This document shows positions 40,695-50,338 of a DNA stretch of 64,000 nucleotides, piece by piece; the stretch's first letter is position 1, and every line of letters begins with the position of its first letter. Under the pieces are notes generated by a model. The model saw only the letters and a list, made by a program, of their open reading frames with translations. It was not told the origin of the DNA and ran no database searches. A program made the position numbers and the translations under genes. Origin of the DNA: an uncultured Pelagibacteraceae bacterium (GTDB taxonomy: Bacteria > Pseudomonadota > Alphaproteobacteria > Pelagibacterales > Pelagibacteraceae); assembly GCA_902533075.1 (NCBI GenBank), contig CACAKN010000001.1:62001-126000 (forward strand), read 5' to 3'.

Positions 40695-40735
40695 TGGATA
40701 CAATGATGGATACAAAACTGTATTCATTGATACAA
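40695..40735. repeat. TGGATACAA/TTGATACAA repeats, probable integrase arm sites (right)
   Basis: TGGATACAA occurs at 40695-40703 and 40707-40715, and TTGATACAA at 40727-40735. The last is the exact reverse complement of the TTGTATCAA units at 3467-3486. They lie 45-98 bases from the attR core, between it and the phage tRNA. Confidence 0.6.
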
Positions 40736-40779
40736 TGGGTGAAGAAAGGAGTGTTGGTAGTTAAAGATTTTGTAAGATA

Positions 40780-40793
40780 CGTTAGTCTTAGGA
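40780..40793 (+). other. attR core of the prophage
   Basis: CGTTAGTCTTAGGA matches the attL core at 3357-3370 with one mismatch. Sequence to its left is phage, to its right is host tRNA. From the two junctions attP can be read as GATACGTTAGTCTTAGGAGA and attB as CGCGTTGGTCTTAGGAACCA. Confidence 0.85.
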
Positions 40794-40839
40794 ACCAATA
40801 TGGCAACATGTGAAGGTTCGAGTCCTTTTCGCCCTACCA
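40785..40839 (+). pseudogene. 3' half of host tRNA-Leu(UAG)
   Basis: After the loop sequence, ACCAA would close the anticodon stem with TTGGT of the 5' half at 3359. A variable arm ATGGCAACAT, a T-arm with TTCGAGT and the acceptor strand TCGCCCT plus ACCA follow, ending at 40839. With 3332-3370 it makes a complete class II tRNA-Leu. The base preceding the shared core here (A, from phage) would mispair in the stem. tig begins 13 bases after the end. Confidence 0.9.
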
Positions 40840-40852
40840 TTTAAAAAAATTT

Positions 40853-42286
40853 ATGAAAGTTACGGTAGAAAACAAAAAAGGTTTAAATAAAGATCTTAAG
40901 ATATTCATAGATAAAAAAACTATGAACTCTTATTTAGATGAAAAATACGAGGAAATTAAAGGTACGGTAAACTTAAAAGGTTTTAGACCAGGAAAAGTTC
41001 CTAGGGAAATATTAAAAAGACAATTTGGGCAAGCAGTATTTAACGAAGTGCTGGATAAAGTTTTAAAAGATACAACTGCAAAAGCTTTAGAAGAAAATAA
41101 AATTAAGCCAGCAGGTCAACCAAAGTTAGATCTTAAAACTTATGGTGAAAATAAAGATTTAGAGTACATAATTTCAGTTACTGAATTACCTAAAGTAGAA
41201 ATTAAATCACTTGAAAATATAAAATTTGATGAATATTTAGTTAAGATAGATGAAAAAGAAACTGAAAAAAGAATTAATGAAATTGCAAAGAATCAACCAA
41301 GTTTTAAAGAGGCACCAGATGATAGCAAAGCAAAAAACGGAGATCTTGTAGTTTTTGATTATACAGCGACAGTAGATGAAAAAAATTTTAAAGGTAGTGA
41401 AGGAAAAAATACTCAATTAACTTTAGGAAAAGATTTATTTTTAAAAGGTTTTGACAAACAATTAATTGATGTAAAAAAAGGTGAGGAAAGAACAGTAGAA
41501 GCGACTTTACCTGATAATTTTCCTGAAAAAGATTTTATAAATAAAAAAGCTAAATTCAAATGTAAAATTATATCAGTTAAAAATCCTGAAACAGTTAAAG
41601 TTAACGATGAATTTGCAAAAAATTTAGGAGCCAAAGATTTAAATAACCTGAAAATTTTAATATCTAAACAAATAAACGATGAGTATAAAAATTCATTAGA
41701 TAGACTTTCTAAAAATCAAATTTTAAAGGAACTTGAAAAAATTAAAATAAATGAAATTCCTGAAAATCTAATTGAAGAAGAAGTGAAAATACTTTCACAA
41801 GGCATGTCTGAAGAAGATGCAAAAAAAAGCCGAAAAAATTTTGAGGAAGTAGCAAAAAAAAGAATAAAAGTAGGTTTAATATTAAATGAATTTGGTGAAC
41901 AAAATAAAATTAAAGTCACAGAACAAGAACTTCAAGCTGAGGTTCAAAAACAATTAAGAATGATGCCAGGACAAGAAAAAATGGTTATGGACTTTTACCA
42001 AAAAAATCAATCTGCGTTAGCTAGTTTAAGAGGAACTGTTTATGAAGAAAAAATTATGAATTTAATAAAGGAAAAAGGTAAATCAAATAAAAAAGAAATA
42101 TCAAAAGAAGAAGCTGAAAAAATATTAAAACAATCACAAAAACAAGAGCTTGATCAAGAACTTAAAGATCAAAGGAAATCTGAAAAAAAGGTTGAAGTAA
42201 AAAAATCTTCAGAGAACAAAACTAAGACAAAACCGACAAAAACTAAATCAGCCGACAAAAAATCAAAAAAAGTTAGCAAAAAGTAA
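40853..42286 (+). CDS. tig: Trigger factor, ribosome-associated chaperone
   Basis: The 477-residue product has the ribosome-binding tail region [17 protein letters not shown] (with the F-R-x-G-K signature), a central FKBP-type domain ([32 protein letters not shown]) and a long helical C-terminal domain. It ends with a Lys-rich tail rich in [13 protein letters not shown] repeats, longer than usual. It folds nascent chains and is followed by clpP and clpX, as in many alphaproteobacteria. No strong promoter of its own is visible in the 13 bases after the tRNA. Confidence 0.95.
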   Translation: MKVTVENKKGLNKDLKIFIDKKTMNSYLDEKYEEIKGTVNLKGFRPGKVPREILKRQFGQAVFNEVLDKVLKDTTAKALEENKIKPAGQPKLDLKTYGENKDLEYIISVTELPKVEIKSLENIKFDEYLVKIDEKETEKRINEIAKNQPSFKEAPDDSKAKNGDLVVFDYTATVDEKNFKGSEGKNTQLTLGKDLFLKGFDKQLIDVKKGEERTVEATLPDNFPEKDFINKKAKFKCKIISVKNPETVKVNDEFAKNLGAKDLNNLKILISKQINDEYKNSLDRLSKNQILKELEKIKINEIPENLIEEEVKILSQGMSEEDAKKSRKNFEEVAKKRIKVGLILNEFGEQNKIKVTEQELQAEVQKQLRMMPGQEKMVMDFYQKNQSALASLRGTVYEEKIMNLIKEKGKSNKKEISKEEAEKILKQSQKQELDQELKDQRKSEKKVEVKKSSENKTKTKPTKTKSADKKSKKVSKK

Positions 42287-42318
42287 TCCCAAGTTGTATA
42301 AATAAAACGAATCAACTT

Positions 42319-42930
42319 ATGACAAATAAAATTTCTGAACATATGAGTAACCTGGTTCCAATGGTAGTTGAGCAATCAAGTAAAGGTGAACGTGCTTATG
42401 ATATTTACTCAAGATTATTAAAGGAAAGAATTATTTTTTTAACTGGTCAGATAAACGATAATGTTGCATCATTAGTAACTGCACAACTTTTATTTTTAGA
42501 AGCTGAGGATCCTAAAAAAGAAATTTATCTATATATTAATAGTCCTGGTGGTTTAGTTACAGCAGGTTTAGGAATTTACGATACTATTCAGTATGTTAAA
42601 CCTGATATTTCTACTTTATGTATTGGACAAGCGGCTTCGATGGGATCTTTTTTACTTGCTGCAGGTACTAAAGGCAAAAGATTTTCATTACCAAATTCTA
42701 GAATTATGGTTCATCAACCTTCTGCAGGGTTTCAGGGTCAAGCAACTGATATTGAAATTCATGCAAATGAGGTTTTATCTTTGAAAGAGAGATTAAATGA
42801 AATCTATTCTAAACACACAGGTAAAACTGTTGATGAAATCAAATCAGCATTAGAGAGAGATAATTTTATGACTGCAGAAACAGCAAAGTCATTTGGTTTA
42901 ATAGACGAAGTAGTAGAAAAAAGATCTTAA
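42319..42930 (+). CDS. clpP: ATP-dependent Clp protease proteolytic subunit
   Basis: The 203-residue product has the full catalytic triad context: [17 protein letters not shown] with the nucleophile Ser, [20 protein letters not shown] with the catalytic His, and the Asp in the [19 protein letters not shown] region. The N-terminal [20 protein letters not shown] is the usual start. Fourteen subunits form the chamber that degrades proteins fed by ClpX, encoded next. The gap to tig is 32 bases. Confidence 0.97.
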   Translation: MTNKISEHMSNLVPMVVEQSSKGERAYDIYSRLLKERIIFLTGQINDNVASLVTAQLLFLEAEDPKKEIYLYINSPGGLVTAGLGIYDTIQYVKPDISTLCIGQAASMGSFLLAAGTKGKRFSLPNSRIMVHQPSAGFQGQATDIEIHANEVLSLKERLNEIYSKHTGKTVDEIKSALERDNFMTAETAKSFGLIDEVVEKRS

Positions 42931-43019
42931 AACACAATATATTGAAACGAGTATATTCGAAACTTGATTAGTAGGAGTTATCTATATTAAAGTATTAAAA
43001 TTGATTCGTTATAAAACTT

Positions 43020-44288
43020 ATGAATACAAATAATAAAAATATTCTTTACTGTTCTTTCTGTGGAAAAAGTCAACATGAAGTTAGAAAACTTATAGCTGGT
43101 CCGACAGTGTTTATATGTGATGAGTGTGTAGAACTTTGTATGGATATTATTAAAGAAGAGAGTAAAGATACATTTGTAAAACATCAAGATGGTCTACCCT
43201 CACCAAAAGAAATTTGTTCAGTTTTAGACGATTATGTAATTGGACAAACCCATGCAAAAAAAGTTTTATCTGTTGCGGTTCATAATCATTATAAAAGATT
43301 AAATTACGAAAATAAAACTAGTAAGAATGTTGAACTTGCAAAATCAAACATTTTATTAGTAGGTCCTACAGGTTGTGGTAAAACTTTGTTGGCACAAACT
43401 TTAGCTAGAATTTTGGATGTACCATTTACTATGGCTGATGCTACCACTTTAACTGAAGCTGGCTATGTTGGGGAAGATGTTGAAAATATTATTTTAAAAT
43501 TATTACAATCAGCAGACTACAATGTAGAAAAAGCTCAAAGGGGAATAGTTTATATTGACGAAGTTGATAAGATTAGTAGAAAATCAGAAAATCCATCAAT
43601 TACGCGAGACGTTTCTGGAGAGGGAGTTCAGCAAGCATTGTTAAAAATTATGGAAGGTACAATAGCTAGCGTTCCGCCCCAAGGTGGAAGAAAACATCCT
43701 CAACAAGAATTTTTACAAGTAGATACAACAAATATACTATTTATTTGTGGAGGCGCTTTTGCTGGACTTGATAAAATTATTTCTCAAAGAGACAAGGGAA
43801 CATCAATTGGTTTTGGAGCCGATGTAAAAAATACACAAGATAAAAAAACTGGTGAATGGATGAAAGGCTTGGAACCTGAAGATTTATTGAAATATGGATT
43901 AATTCCAGAATTCATTGGGAGATTGCCAATCATTGCTACATTAGAAGATTTAGATGAAAAATCTTTAATAAAGATTCTTCAAGAACCAAAAAATTCACTT
44001 ACAAAACAATACCAAGAATTATTTAAGTTAGATGGTGCTAAACTTACATTTAAAGAACAAGCTTTGAAGGAAATTGCCTTAAAAGCTATACAGAAAAAAA
44101 CTGGTGCAAGGGGTTTGAGATCAATATTAGAAAATATATTACTTAAAACAATGTATGATCTTCCCAGCAAAGAAAATATTGAAGAAGTAATAGTGGATGC
44201 GTCATCTGTAAAAGGACAGTCACAACCTATCATAGTTCATTCAAAAACTGATAGTAAAGCTAAATCAAACAAGACATCAGCGGCTTAA
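43020..44288 (+). CDS. clpX: Clp protease ATP-binding subunit ClpX
   Basis: The 422-residue product starts with the zinc-binding domain [20 protein letters not shown] then CDECVELC. The AAA+ core follows with Walker [16 protein letters not shown], Walker [12 protein letters not shown], the pore-1 loop [10 protein letters not shown] and sensor regions near [15 protein letters not shown]. It unfolds substrates for ClpP. An 89-base gap after clpP contains no clear terminator; the ATG here has only a weak ribosome site. Confidence 0.97.
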   Translation: MNTNNKNILYCSFCGKSQHEVRKLIAGPTVFICDECVELCMDIIKEESKDTFVKHQDGLPSPKEICSVLDDYVIGQTHAKKVLSVAVHNHYKRLNYENKTSKNVELAKSNILLVGPTGCGKTLLAQTLARILDVPFTMADATTLTEAGYVGEDVENIILKLLQSADYNVEKAQRGIVYIDEVDKISRKSENPSITRDVSGEGVQQALLKIMEGTIASVPPQGGRKHPQQEFLQVDTTNILFICGGAFAGLDKIISQRDKGTSIGFGADVKNTQDKKTGEWMKGLEPEDLLKYGLIPEFIGRLPIIATLEDLDEKSLIKILQEPKNSLTKQYQELFKLDGAKLTFKEQALKEIALKAIQKKTGARGLRSILENILLKTMYDLPSKENIEEVIVDASSVKGQSQPIIVHSKTDSKAKSNKTSAA

Positions 44289-44348
44289 TAACCTTAATAA
44301 TTTGCAAAAAGGTATTGCATTATTGAATATAATATCCATATTTAAAGC

Positions 44349-46727
44349 ATGGACGTTAAATTATCATTACCGCTTCTTCCGCTAAGAGACATAGTAGTAT
44401 TTCCAAGTATGGTTATTCCTTTGTTTGTAGGTAGAGATAAATCTATTTTAGCTTTGAATGAAGTAATGAAAAAAGATAAAAAAATTATTTTAGTCACTCA
44501 AAAAAATTCAGAAATCGACGATCCAAAAAAAACAGACATTTTTATGTATGGTTGTGAAGGAAGTATTCTGCAGCTCTTAAAACTTCCTGATGGGACCGTT
44601 AAAGTTTTAGTTGAGGGAATTAAAAGAGTAAAAATACTGGATTTTAAGGATAATGAAAAATTTATTGTATGTGATTTTACTTCCTATAGTGATGTAAATA
44701 GTGACAACGAAGATTTGTATCCATTAGCTGTTACTGCTGTTAGAAGATTAGAAAAACTTACTTCAATAAATAAAAAAATCTCATCAGAAACAATTAACGC
44801 AATTAAACAATTTAAAGACCCTTCCCAAATTGCAGATAATATTGCCTCTCATATCACGGCAACAATTTCAGAAAAACAACAAATATTTGAAACAGTGGAT
44901 GTTAAAAAGAGGTTAAATGCAATAATAAAAATAATGGAAAATGAAACTAGCATTATTGGTGTAGAAAAAAGAATTAGAGGCAGAGTCAAAACTCAAATGG
45001 AAAAAACTCAAAGAGAGTACTATTTAAACGAACAACTTAAAGCTATTCAAAAAGAATTGGGAGAAATTGAGGATGGTAAGGATGAAAGTACTAGTCTTAA
45101 TAAAGCGATTCTTAAATCAAAGATGCCCAAAGAAGTCGAAAAAAAATGTTTACAAGAACTTAAAAAATTAAAAAATATGAGTCCAATGTCAGCAGAAGCA
45201 ACTGTAGTGAGAAATTATTTAGATTGGATGATTGATCTTCCTTGGTACAAAAAAAGTGAAGTAGATATAGATTTAACAAAAGCATTAAATGTGTTAGATA
45301 AAGATCATTTTGGCTTAGAGAAAGTAAAAGAGAGAATTATCGAATTTTTAGCTGTCCAAAAAAGAATGGAAAAAATCAAAGGACCAATTTTATGCTTGGT
45401 TGGACCACCAGGCGTTGGAAAAACATCTTTAGGTAAATCTATTGCAAAAGCAACTAATAGAGAGTTTGTGAGAATGTCAGTTGGTGGAATGCGTGATGAG
45501 GCTGAAATAAGAGGTCACAGAAGAACTTACATTGGATCGTTACCTGGAAAAATAATTCAAATGATGAAAAAAGCTGGAACAAAAAATCCACTTATTTTGT
45601 TAGATGAGATAGATAAAATTGGAAATGACTACAGAGGTGATCCATCATCTGCATTACTTGAGGCTTTAGATCCAGAACAAAACACAAATTTTAATGATCA
45701 TTATTTAGAAGTTGATTATGATTTATCTGATGTAATGTTCGTTACCACAGCAAATACTCTCAATATTTTACCTCCACTTTTAGATAGAATGGAAATAATT
45801 AGATTAGCTGGTTACACAGAAGATGAAAAGATTAATATTGCAAATAAATATTTACTCCCAAAACAGATAAAAGATAACGGTGTAAAAGAAAAAGAAATGA
45901 AATTAGGAGATGATATAATCAGAGAAATAATTAGAAGTTACACCAAAGAGTCAGGGGTACGAAATCTTGAAAGAGAAATTTCTAAAGTTGCAAGAAAAGT
46001 TGTTAAAAAAGTTGTTTCTGGTGAAGAAAAAGAAGTTAATATTAATACCAATAACTTATCTGATTTTCTTGGTGTTCCTAAATTTAAATTTGGAGAATTA
46101 GAAAGTGAAAATAGAGTTGGTATAGTCACAGGTTTAGCTTGGACAGAATATGGAGGTGAAATTTTAAAAATTGAAACAGTCACCATGCCGGGAAAAGGCA
46201 GGATGCAAATAACTGGTAAATTAGGTGATGTGATGCAAGAATCAGTAAAAGCTGCAAAATCATTTGTTAGATCGAAATGTTTAGAATATGGAATAATTCC
46301 TCCTTTATTTGAAAAAAAGGATTTTCATATTCATGTACCAGAAGGTGCTACGCCTAAAGATGGTCCTTCTGCTGGTATAGGAATGGTTACTTCAATTGTT
46401 TCCTCTATAACAAGTATCCCTGTAAGAAGAGATATAGCTATGACAGGTGAGGTAACATTGACAGGTCAAGTTTTGCCAATAGGTGGTTTAAAAGAAAAAT
46501 TACTTGCAGCTCATAGAGCTGGTATTAAAGAAGTCTTAATACCAAAAGAAAATGTTAAAGATTTAGTTGATATGCCAAAAAAAATTATTGATGAAATAAA
46601 AATAACCCCAGTTGAATTTGCAGACGAAGTTTTAAAAATTGCATTAACTAAAGAACTTAAAAAGACAGAATGGGTTGAGGTTGATATATCAAAAAAAGAT
46701 GACAAATCTCAAGCTAGTATTCAATAA
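44349..46727 (+). CDS. lon: ATP-dependent Lon protease
   Basis: The 792-residue product has the N-terminal substrate domain (LPLLPLRDIVVFPSMVIPLF), Walker A CLVGPPGVGKTSLGKS, Walker B ILLDEIDKIG, and the Ser-Lys protease with DGPSAGIGM (Ser) and GGLKEKLLAAHRAG (Lys). It degrades misfolded and regulatory proteins. A TATAAT at 44328-44333 in the 60-base gap may be its own -10 element, without a well spaced -35. It completes the tig-clp-lon protein quality cluster. Confidence 0.97.
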   Translation: MDVKLSLPLLPLRDIVVFPSMVIPLFVGRDKSILALNEVMKKDKKIILVTQKNSEIDDPKKTDIFMYGCEGSILQLLKLPDGTVKVLVEGIKRVKILDFKDNEKFIVCDFTSYSDVNSDNEDLYPLAVTAVRRLEKLTSINKKISSETINAIKQFKDPSQIADNIASHITATISEKQQIFETVDVKKRLNAIIKIMENETSIIGVEKRIRGRVKTQMEKTQREYYLNEQLKAIQKELGEIEDGKDESTSLNKAILKSKMPKEVEKKCLQELKKLKNMSPMSAEATVVRNYLDWMIDLPWYKKSEVDIDLTKALNVLDKDHFGLEKVKERIIEFLAVQKRMEKIKGPILCLVGPPGVGKTSLGKSIAKATNREFVRMSVGGMRDEAEIRGHRRTYIGSLPGKIIQMMKKAGTKNPLILLDEIDKIGNDYRGDPSSALLEALDPEQNTNFNDHYLEVDYDLSDVMFVTTANTLNILPPLLDRMEIIRLAGYTEDEKINIANKYLLPKQIKDNGVKEKEMKLGDDIIREIIRSYTKESGVRNLEREISKVARKVVKKVVSGEEKEVNINTNNLSDFLGVPKFKFGELESENRVGIVTGLAWTEYGGEILKIETVTMPGKGRMQITGKLGDVMQESVKAAKSFVRSKCLEYGIIPPLFEKKDFHIHVPEGATPKDGPSAGIGMVTSIVSSITSIPVRRDIAMTGEVTLTGQVLPIGGLKEKLLAAHRAGIKEVLIPKENVKDLVDMPKKIIDEIKITPVEFADEVLKIALTKELKKTEWVEVDISKKDDKSQASIQ

Positions 46728-46776
46728 TAATTAATTTACATTATCGAAACGTTGATGTATTAGTAAACATCATTTT

Positions 46777-46852
46777 GGGCGGTTAGCTCAGTTGGTAGAG
46801 CATCTCGTTTACACCGAGGGGGTCAAAGGTTCGAGTCCTTTACTGCCCACCA
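46777..46852 (+). tRNA. tRNA-Val(UAC)
   Basis: The 76-base gene has the acceptor GGGCGGT/ACTGCCC, the D-loop AGCTCAGTTGGTAGAGC, the anticodon loop TTTACAC with anticodon TAC, T-arm GGTTCGAGTCC and encoded CCA. It lies 49 bases after lon and 15 bases before tRNA-Asp, probably in one transcript. Confidence 0.95.
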
Positions 46853-46867
46853 AAATGAGTCAAAAGT

Positions 46868-46944
46868 GGGGGTGTAGCTCAGTTGGTTAGAGCGATCGCC
46901 TGTCACGCGATAGGTCGAGGGTTCGAGTCCCTTCACTCCCGCCA
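46868..46944 (+). tRNA. tRNA-Asp(GUC)
   Basis: The 77-base gene has acceptor GGGGGTG/CACTCCC, a G discriminator base, D-loop AGCTCAGTTGGTTAGAGC, anticodon stem ATCGC/GCGAT enclosing CTGTCAC with anticodon GTC, T-arm GGGTTCGAGTCCC and encoded CCA. It directly follows tRNA-Val and precedes the nuo operon leader. Confidence 0.95.
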
Positions 46945-46976
46945 CTTTTAAAGTTTATCAATAAATTATTACGTTT

Positions 46977-46995
46977 AGTAATGATAATCGTTATC
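46977..46995. promoter_or_regulatory. Fur-box-like site upstream of nuoA
   Basis: AGTAATGATAATCGTTATC matches the 19-base Fur consensus GATAATGATAATCATTATC at 16 positions and contains the palindrome TGATAATCGTTATCA. It lies 76 bases before nuoA in a 126-base gap. It may couple complex I expression to iron. Whether this organism's Fur-family protein uses this consensus is not known from the sequence. Confidence 0.5.
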
Positions 46996-47070
46996 AATTA
47001 TAGTGTATATTTTGAATAATGTGACCTATCTACACTTCATCAACCTTTAAAAAATGATATATATTCGATC

Positions 47071-47439
47071 ATGACTGCGGAATTTTTAAAAGATTATTTG
47101 CCTATAATTTTGTTCCTAATAATAGCTTTAGGATTAAGTTGTGCATTTATTGCAATTAATTTTATTCTTTCTCCAAAACATCCAGATCCAGAGAAACTTT
47201 CTGCTTATGAATGTGGATTTGAACCATTTCAAGATTCAAGAATGGAATTTGATGTTAGATTTTATTTAGTTGCAATTTTATTTATAATTTTTGATTTAGA
47301 GATAGCGTTTTTATTCCCTTGGGCAATATCATTGGGAAATATTGGAATTCTTGGTTTTACATCAATGATGATTTTTTTATTCATACTCACAATCGGATTT
47401 ATATATGAATGGAAAAAAGGTGCTTTAGACTGGGAATAG
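47071..47439 (+). CDS. nuoA: NADH-quinone oxidoreductase subunit A
   Basis: The 122-residue membrane protein has three transmembrane helices and the conserved loop [20 protein letters not shown] then [20 protein letters not shown] with PWA after it. It belongs to the membrane arm near the quinone site. It is first of the nuoA-N operon, behind the Fur-like site; nuoB follows after 12 bases. Confidence 0.96.
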   Translation: MTAEFLKDYLPIILFLIIALGLSCAFIAINFILSPKHPDPEKLSAYECGFEPFQDSRMEFDVRFYLVAILFIIFDLEIAFLFPWAISLGNIGILGFTSMMIFLFILTIGFIYEWKKGALDWE

Positions 47440-47451
47440 TAATTAATTTAA

Positions 47452-47967
47452 ATGAATAATAAGTTAGATCAAATACCTAATGAGTTTAAACAGTTAGCCG
47501 AGGACTTCGGTAAAAACGGTTTTATTACAACTTCTTTAGATAATTTAGTTAATTGGTCAAGATCTGGCTCCTTACATTGGATGACTTTTGGTCTTGCATG
47601 TTGTGCTGTTGAAATGATGCAAACTGCAATGCCCAGGTATGATTTAGAAAGATTTGGTGCTGCACCAAGAGGATCACCTAGACAATCTGATGTAATGATA
47701 GTTGCTGGAACTTTAACTAATAAAATGGCTCCAGCTTTAAGAAAAGTATACGACCAAATGCCAGAACCTAGATACGTTATATCAATGGGTAGTTGTGCCA
47801 ATGGAGGAGGATACTACCACTATTCTTATTCTGTTGTGAGAGGATGCGATCGCATAGTTCCTGTAGATATATATGTTCCTGGATGTCCTCCTTCTGCGGA
47901 AGCATTGCTATATGGAATAATGCAACTTCAAAAAAAAATTAGAAATAAAGGTTCATTGAACAGATAA
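47452..47967 (+). CDS. nuoB: NADH-quinone oxidoreductase subunit B
   Basis: The 171-residue product binds cluster N2: the cysteines are in [26 protein letters not shown] and [15 protein letters not shown], and [20 protein letters not shown] is the conserved quinone-side loop. It passes electrons to ubiquinone. Length is usual. One base separates it from nuoC. Confidence 0.97.
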   Translation: MNNKLDQIPNEFKQLAEDFGKNGFITTSLDNLVNWSRSGSLHWMTFGLACCAVEMMQTAMPRYDLERFGAAPRGSPRQSDVMIVAGTLTNKMAPALRKVYDQMPEPRYVISMGSCANGGGYYHYSYSVVRGCDRIVPVDIYVPGCPPSAEALLYGIMQLQKKIRNKGSLNR

Positions 47968-47968
47968 A

Positions 47969-48574
47969 ATGATAAATTTATTAGATTTAGAAAAAAAAAT
48001 TAATTCAGAACTAAACACCAAAATAAAAAAAACTGAAATTAAACACAATCAATTATACATGGAAATTGATAAAGATGATTTAATTGACGTTACGTTATTC
48101 ATTAAAACAAATAAAAACACAAAATTTAGGCAACTCATAGATATTACAGTTGTAGATTATCCAGAACAAACTCAGAGATTTAAAATGGTATATTTATTTT
48201 TAAGTCATGAATTTAATCAAAGAATTATTCTAAATTATTTTATAAATGAAAATGAAGTTATCTCTTCTTTAACTTCGATTTTTCCATCGGCAAATTGGAT
48301 GGAGAGAGAAGTTTTTGATATGTATGGTGTTAATTTCAAAGACCACCCTGATTTAAGAAGAATTCTTACAGATTATGGTTTTGAGGGACATCCTTTAAGA
48401 AAAGATTTTCCTTTGACTGGCAATTTAGAAGTTAGATATAGCGAAGAGCAGAAGAAAGTTATTAGTGAACCTGTAAAATTAGAGCAAAATTATAGAAATT
48501 TTGATTACGAAAGTCCTTGGGAGGGCACAAAATACATTAAAGAACAATCAGACAACAATGACAAAAAAAATTAA
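47969..48574 (+). CDS. nuoC: NADH-quinone oxidoreductase subunit C
   Basis: The 201-residue product has the 30-kDa subunit signature [20 protein letters not shown] then [20 protein letters not shown], followed by the C-terminal [12 protein letters not shown]. It is a structural subunit of the peripheral arm. Separate nuoC and nuoD genes, as here, are normal in alphaproteobacteria. Its end overlaps nuoD by 17 bases. Confidence 0.96.
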   Translation: MINLLDLEKKINSELNTKIKKTEIKHNQLYMEIDKDDLIDVTLFIKTNKNTKFRQLIDITVVDYPEQTQRFKMVYLFLSHEFNQRIILNYFINENEVISSLTSIFPSANWMEREVFDMYGVNFKDHPDLRRILTDYGFEGHPLRKDFPLTGNLEVRYSEEQKKVISEPVKLEQNYRNFDYESPWEGTKYIKEQSDNNDKKN

Positions 48575-49733
48575 AAATTTAAACTTAAACTTTGGTCCGC
48601 AACATCCAGCAGCACATGGTGTGTTAAGATTAATTTTAGAACTAGATGGAGAAGTAGTTGAAAAAGCTGATCCACATATAGGTTTGTTGCATAGAGGAAC
48701 AGAAAAGTTAATAGAGAATAAAACATACATGCAAGCAGTTCCATATTTTGATCGTCTTGATTATGTTGCACCCATGAATCAAGAACATGCTTTTGCTTTA
48801 GCAATTGAAAAAGTATTGAACATAGAAGTTCCAATTAGAGCACAATTTATTAGAGTAATGTTTTGTGAGATTGGAAGGATTCTCAGCCATATTTTAAATG
48901 TAACAACTCAAGCATTAGACGTTGGAGCTTTAACTCCTTCATTATGGGGATTTGAAGAAAGAGAAACATTAATGACTTTTTACGAAAGGGCATCAGGCTC
49001 AAGATTACATGCAAATTATTTTAGGACGGGTGGTGTTCATCAAGATTTACCAGCAGATTTAGAAAAAGATATCTTAAAATTTTGTGAAACATTTCCAAAA
49101 ATTTTAGATGATTTAGAAAATTTATTGACAGATAACAGAATATTTAAACAAAGAAATGTAGATATTGGAATTGTAACTAAAGAAGATGCTCTAAATTATT
49201 CTTTTAGTGGTGTAATGTTAAGAGGTTCTGGTGTTGCCTGGGATTTAAGAAAATCACAACCTTATGATTGTTATGAGCAATTAGAATTTAAGGTACCAAT
49301 AGGTAAAAATGGTGATTGTTATGATCGATACTTGTGTAGAATTGAAGAAATGAAAGAAAGTGTCTTAATAATTAAACAATGTTTGGCTAAAATGGAAAAA
49401 GGTCCAATCAAATCATTTGATGGTAAAATTTCTCCGCCGTCTAAAAAAGAGATAAAACAATCAATGGAAGCTTTAATTCATCACTTTAAATTATTCACTG
49501 AAGGCTACAGGGTTCCTAAAGATGAAATATACACTGCAGTAGAAGCACCTAAAGGAGAGTTTGGAGTTTATTTGATTTCGGATGGTTCAAGCAAACCATA
49601 CAAATGTAAAATTAGAGCCCCGGGTTTTTCTCACTTACAGTCTATGGATTATTTAATAAAAGGTCATATGTTAGCAGATGTTCCTGCTGTTCTAGGGTCT
49701 CTCGATATTGTTTTCGGTGAGGTAGATAGATGA
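48558..49733 (+). CDS. nuoD: NADH-quinone oxidoreductase subunit D
   Basis: I take the ATG at 48558 (391 residues), which gives the canonical start [20 protein letters not shown]; the frame is open upstream only inside nuoC. Quinone-site residues are in GPQHPAAHG and [16 protein letters not shown]. The C-terminus has [12 protein letters not shown], ending in VFGEVDR. It forms the ubiquinone pocket with NuoB. Confidence 0.96.
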   Translation: MTKKIKNLNLNFGPQHPAAHGVLRLILELDGEVVEKADPHIGLLHRGTEKLIENKTYMQAVPYFDRLDYVAPMNQEHAFALAIEKVLNIEVPIRAQFIRVMFCEIGRILSHILNVTTQALDVGALTPSLWGFEERETLMTFYERASGSRLHANYFRTGGVHQDLPADLEKDILKFCETFPKILDDLENLLTDNRIFKQRNVDIGIVTKEDALNYSFSGVMLRGSGVAWDLRKSQPYDCYEQLEFKVPIGKNGDCYDRYLCRIEEMKESVLIIKQCLAKMEKGPIKSFDGKISPPSKKEIKQSMEALIHHFKLFTEGYRVPKDEIYTAVEAPKGEFGVYLISDGSSKPYKCKIRAPGFSHLQSMDYLIKGHMLADVPAVLGSLDIVFGEVDR

Positions 49734-50338
49734 GTTTAAGAAGACCAGCAAAAGATCAACCGGAGACCTTTGAATTTAGTTCCTCTTCACTAGAGGCAGC
49801 AAATTCTATTATTTCTAAATATCCCAATGGTAAACAACAAAGTGCAGTTATGGCATTATTATATATTGCTCAAAGACAAAATAATAATTGGATACCATTG
49901 GCTGCCATGAAGTACATCGCTAAATTTTTAGATATGCCATATATAAAAGTTTACGAAGTAGCAACTTTTTATTCTATGTACAATTTATCACCAGTAGGAA
50001 AATATTTTATTCAAGTTTGTACCACTACTCCATGCATGATTAGAGGTGCCAATAAATTAGTTGAAGCATGTAAAGAAAAAATATCAGAAAAAGAAACTGA
50101 ATTATCAAGTGATAAAAATTGCTCTTGGATGGAAGTAGAATGTTTAGGTGCCTGTGTAAATGCTCCTATGATGCAAATAAATGATGATTATTATGAAGAT
50201 CTAAATAAAGAAAAAACCCTAGAAATTTTAGATAAAATTTTAAAAGGTGAAACACCTAAGCCTGGTTCATATAGAGGAAGGGTTAATAATGAACCTGAAA
50301 ACAATAGAAAAACACTTATGGATTTAAAAAATGCTTAA
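49730..50338 (+). CDS. nuoE: NADH-quinone oxidoreductase subunit E
   Basis: The 202-residue product carries the N1a [2Fe-2S] cluster cysteines in [14 protein letters not shown] and [17 protein letters not shown], after a helical [14 protein letters not shown] segment and [11 protein letters not shown]. It works with NuoF and NuoG in NADH oxidation. The ATG overlaps the nuoD stop; the end overlaps nuoF by 8 bases. Confidence 0.96.
   Translation: MSLRRPAKDQPETFEFSSSSLEAANSIISKYPNGKQQSAVMALLYIAQRQNNNWIPLAAMKYIAKFLDMPYIKVYEVATFYSMYNLSPVGKYFIQVCTTTPCMIRGANKLVEACKEKISEKETELSSDKNCSWMEVECLGACVNAPMMQINDDYYEDLNKEKTLEILDKILKGETPKPGSYRGRVNNEPENNRKTLMDLKNA

Larger units (their letters stand above)
3362..40793 (+). 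mobile_element. T7-like podoviral prophage (pelagiphage type) integrated in tRNA-Leu(UAG)
   Basis: The element is bounded by the att cores in the two tRNA-Leu halves and spans about 37.4 kb. It holds a full set of T7-like replication, head, tail, packaging and integration genes, all on the plus strand, in the T7 order starting with RNA polymerase. The integrase is at the other end, next to attR, so in the circular phage genome the order is int, attP, RNA polymerase. Base composition is close to the host, as expected for a phage specialised on SAR11. The only gene that looks broken is RNA polymerase. Confidence 0.95.

Noticed and set aside
3362-40793. Gene transfer agent or defective remnant instead of a prophage
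   Set aside because: Integrase, att sites, replication, head, tail and terminase genes are all present; only RNA polymerase is interrupted.
44302-44333. TTGCAA and TATAAT before lon as a strong promoter
   Set aside because: The spacing is 20 bases, too wide for sigma70; only the -10 element is noted under lon.
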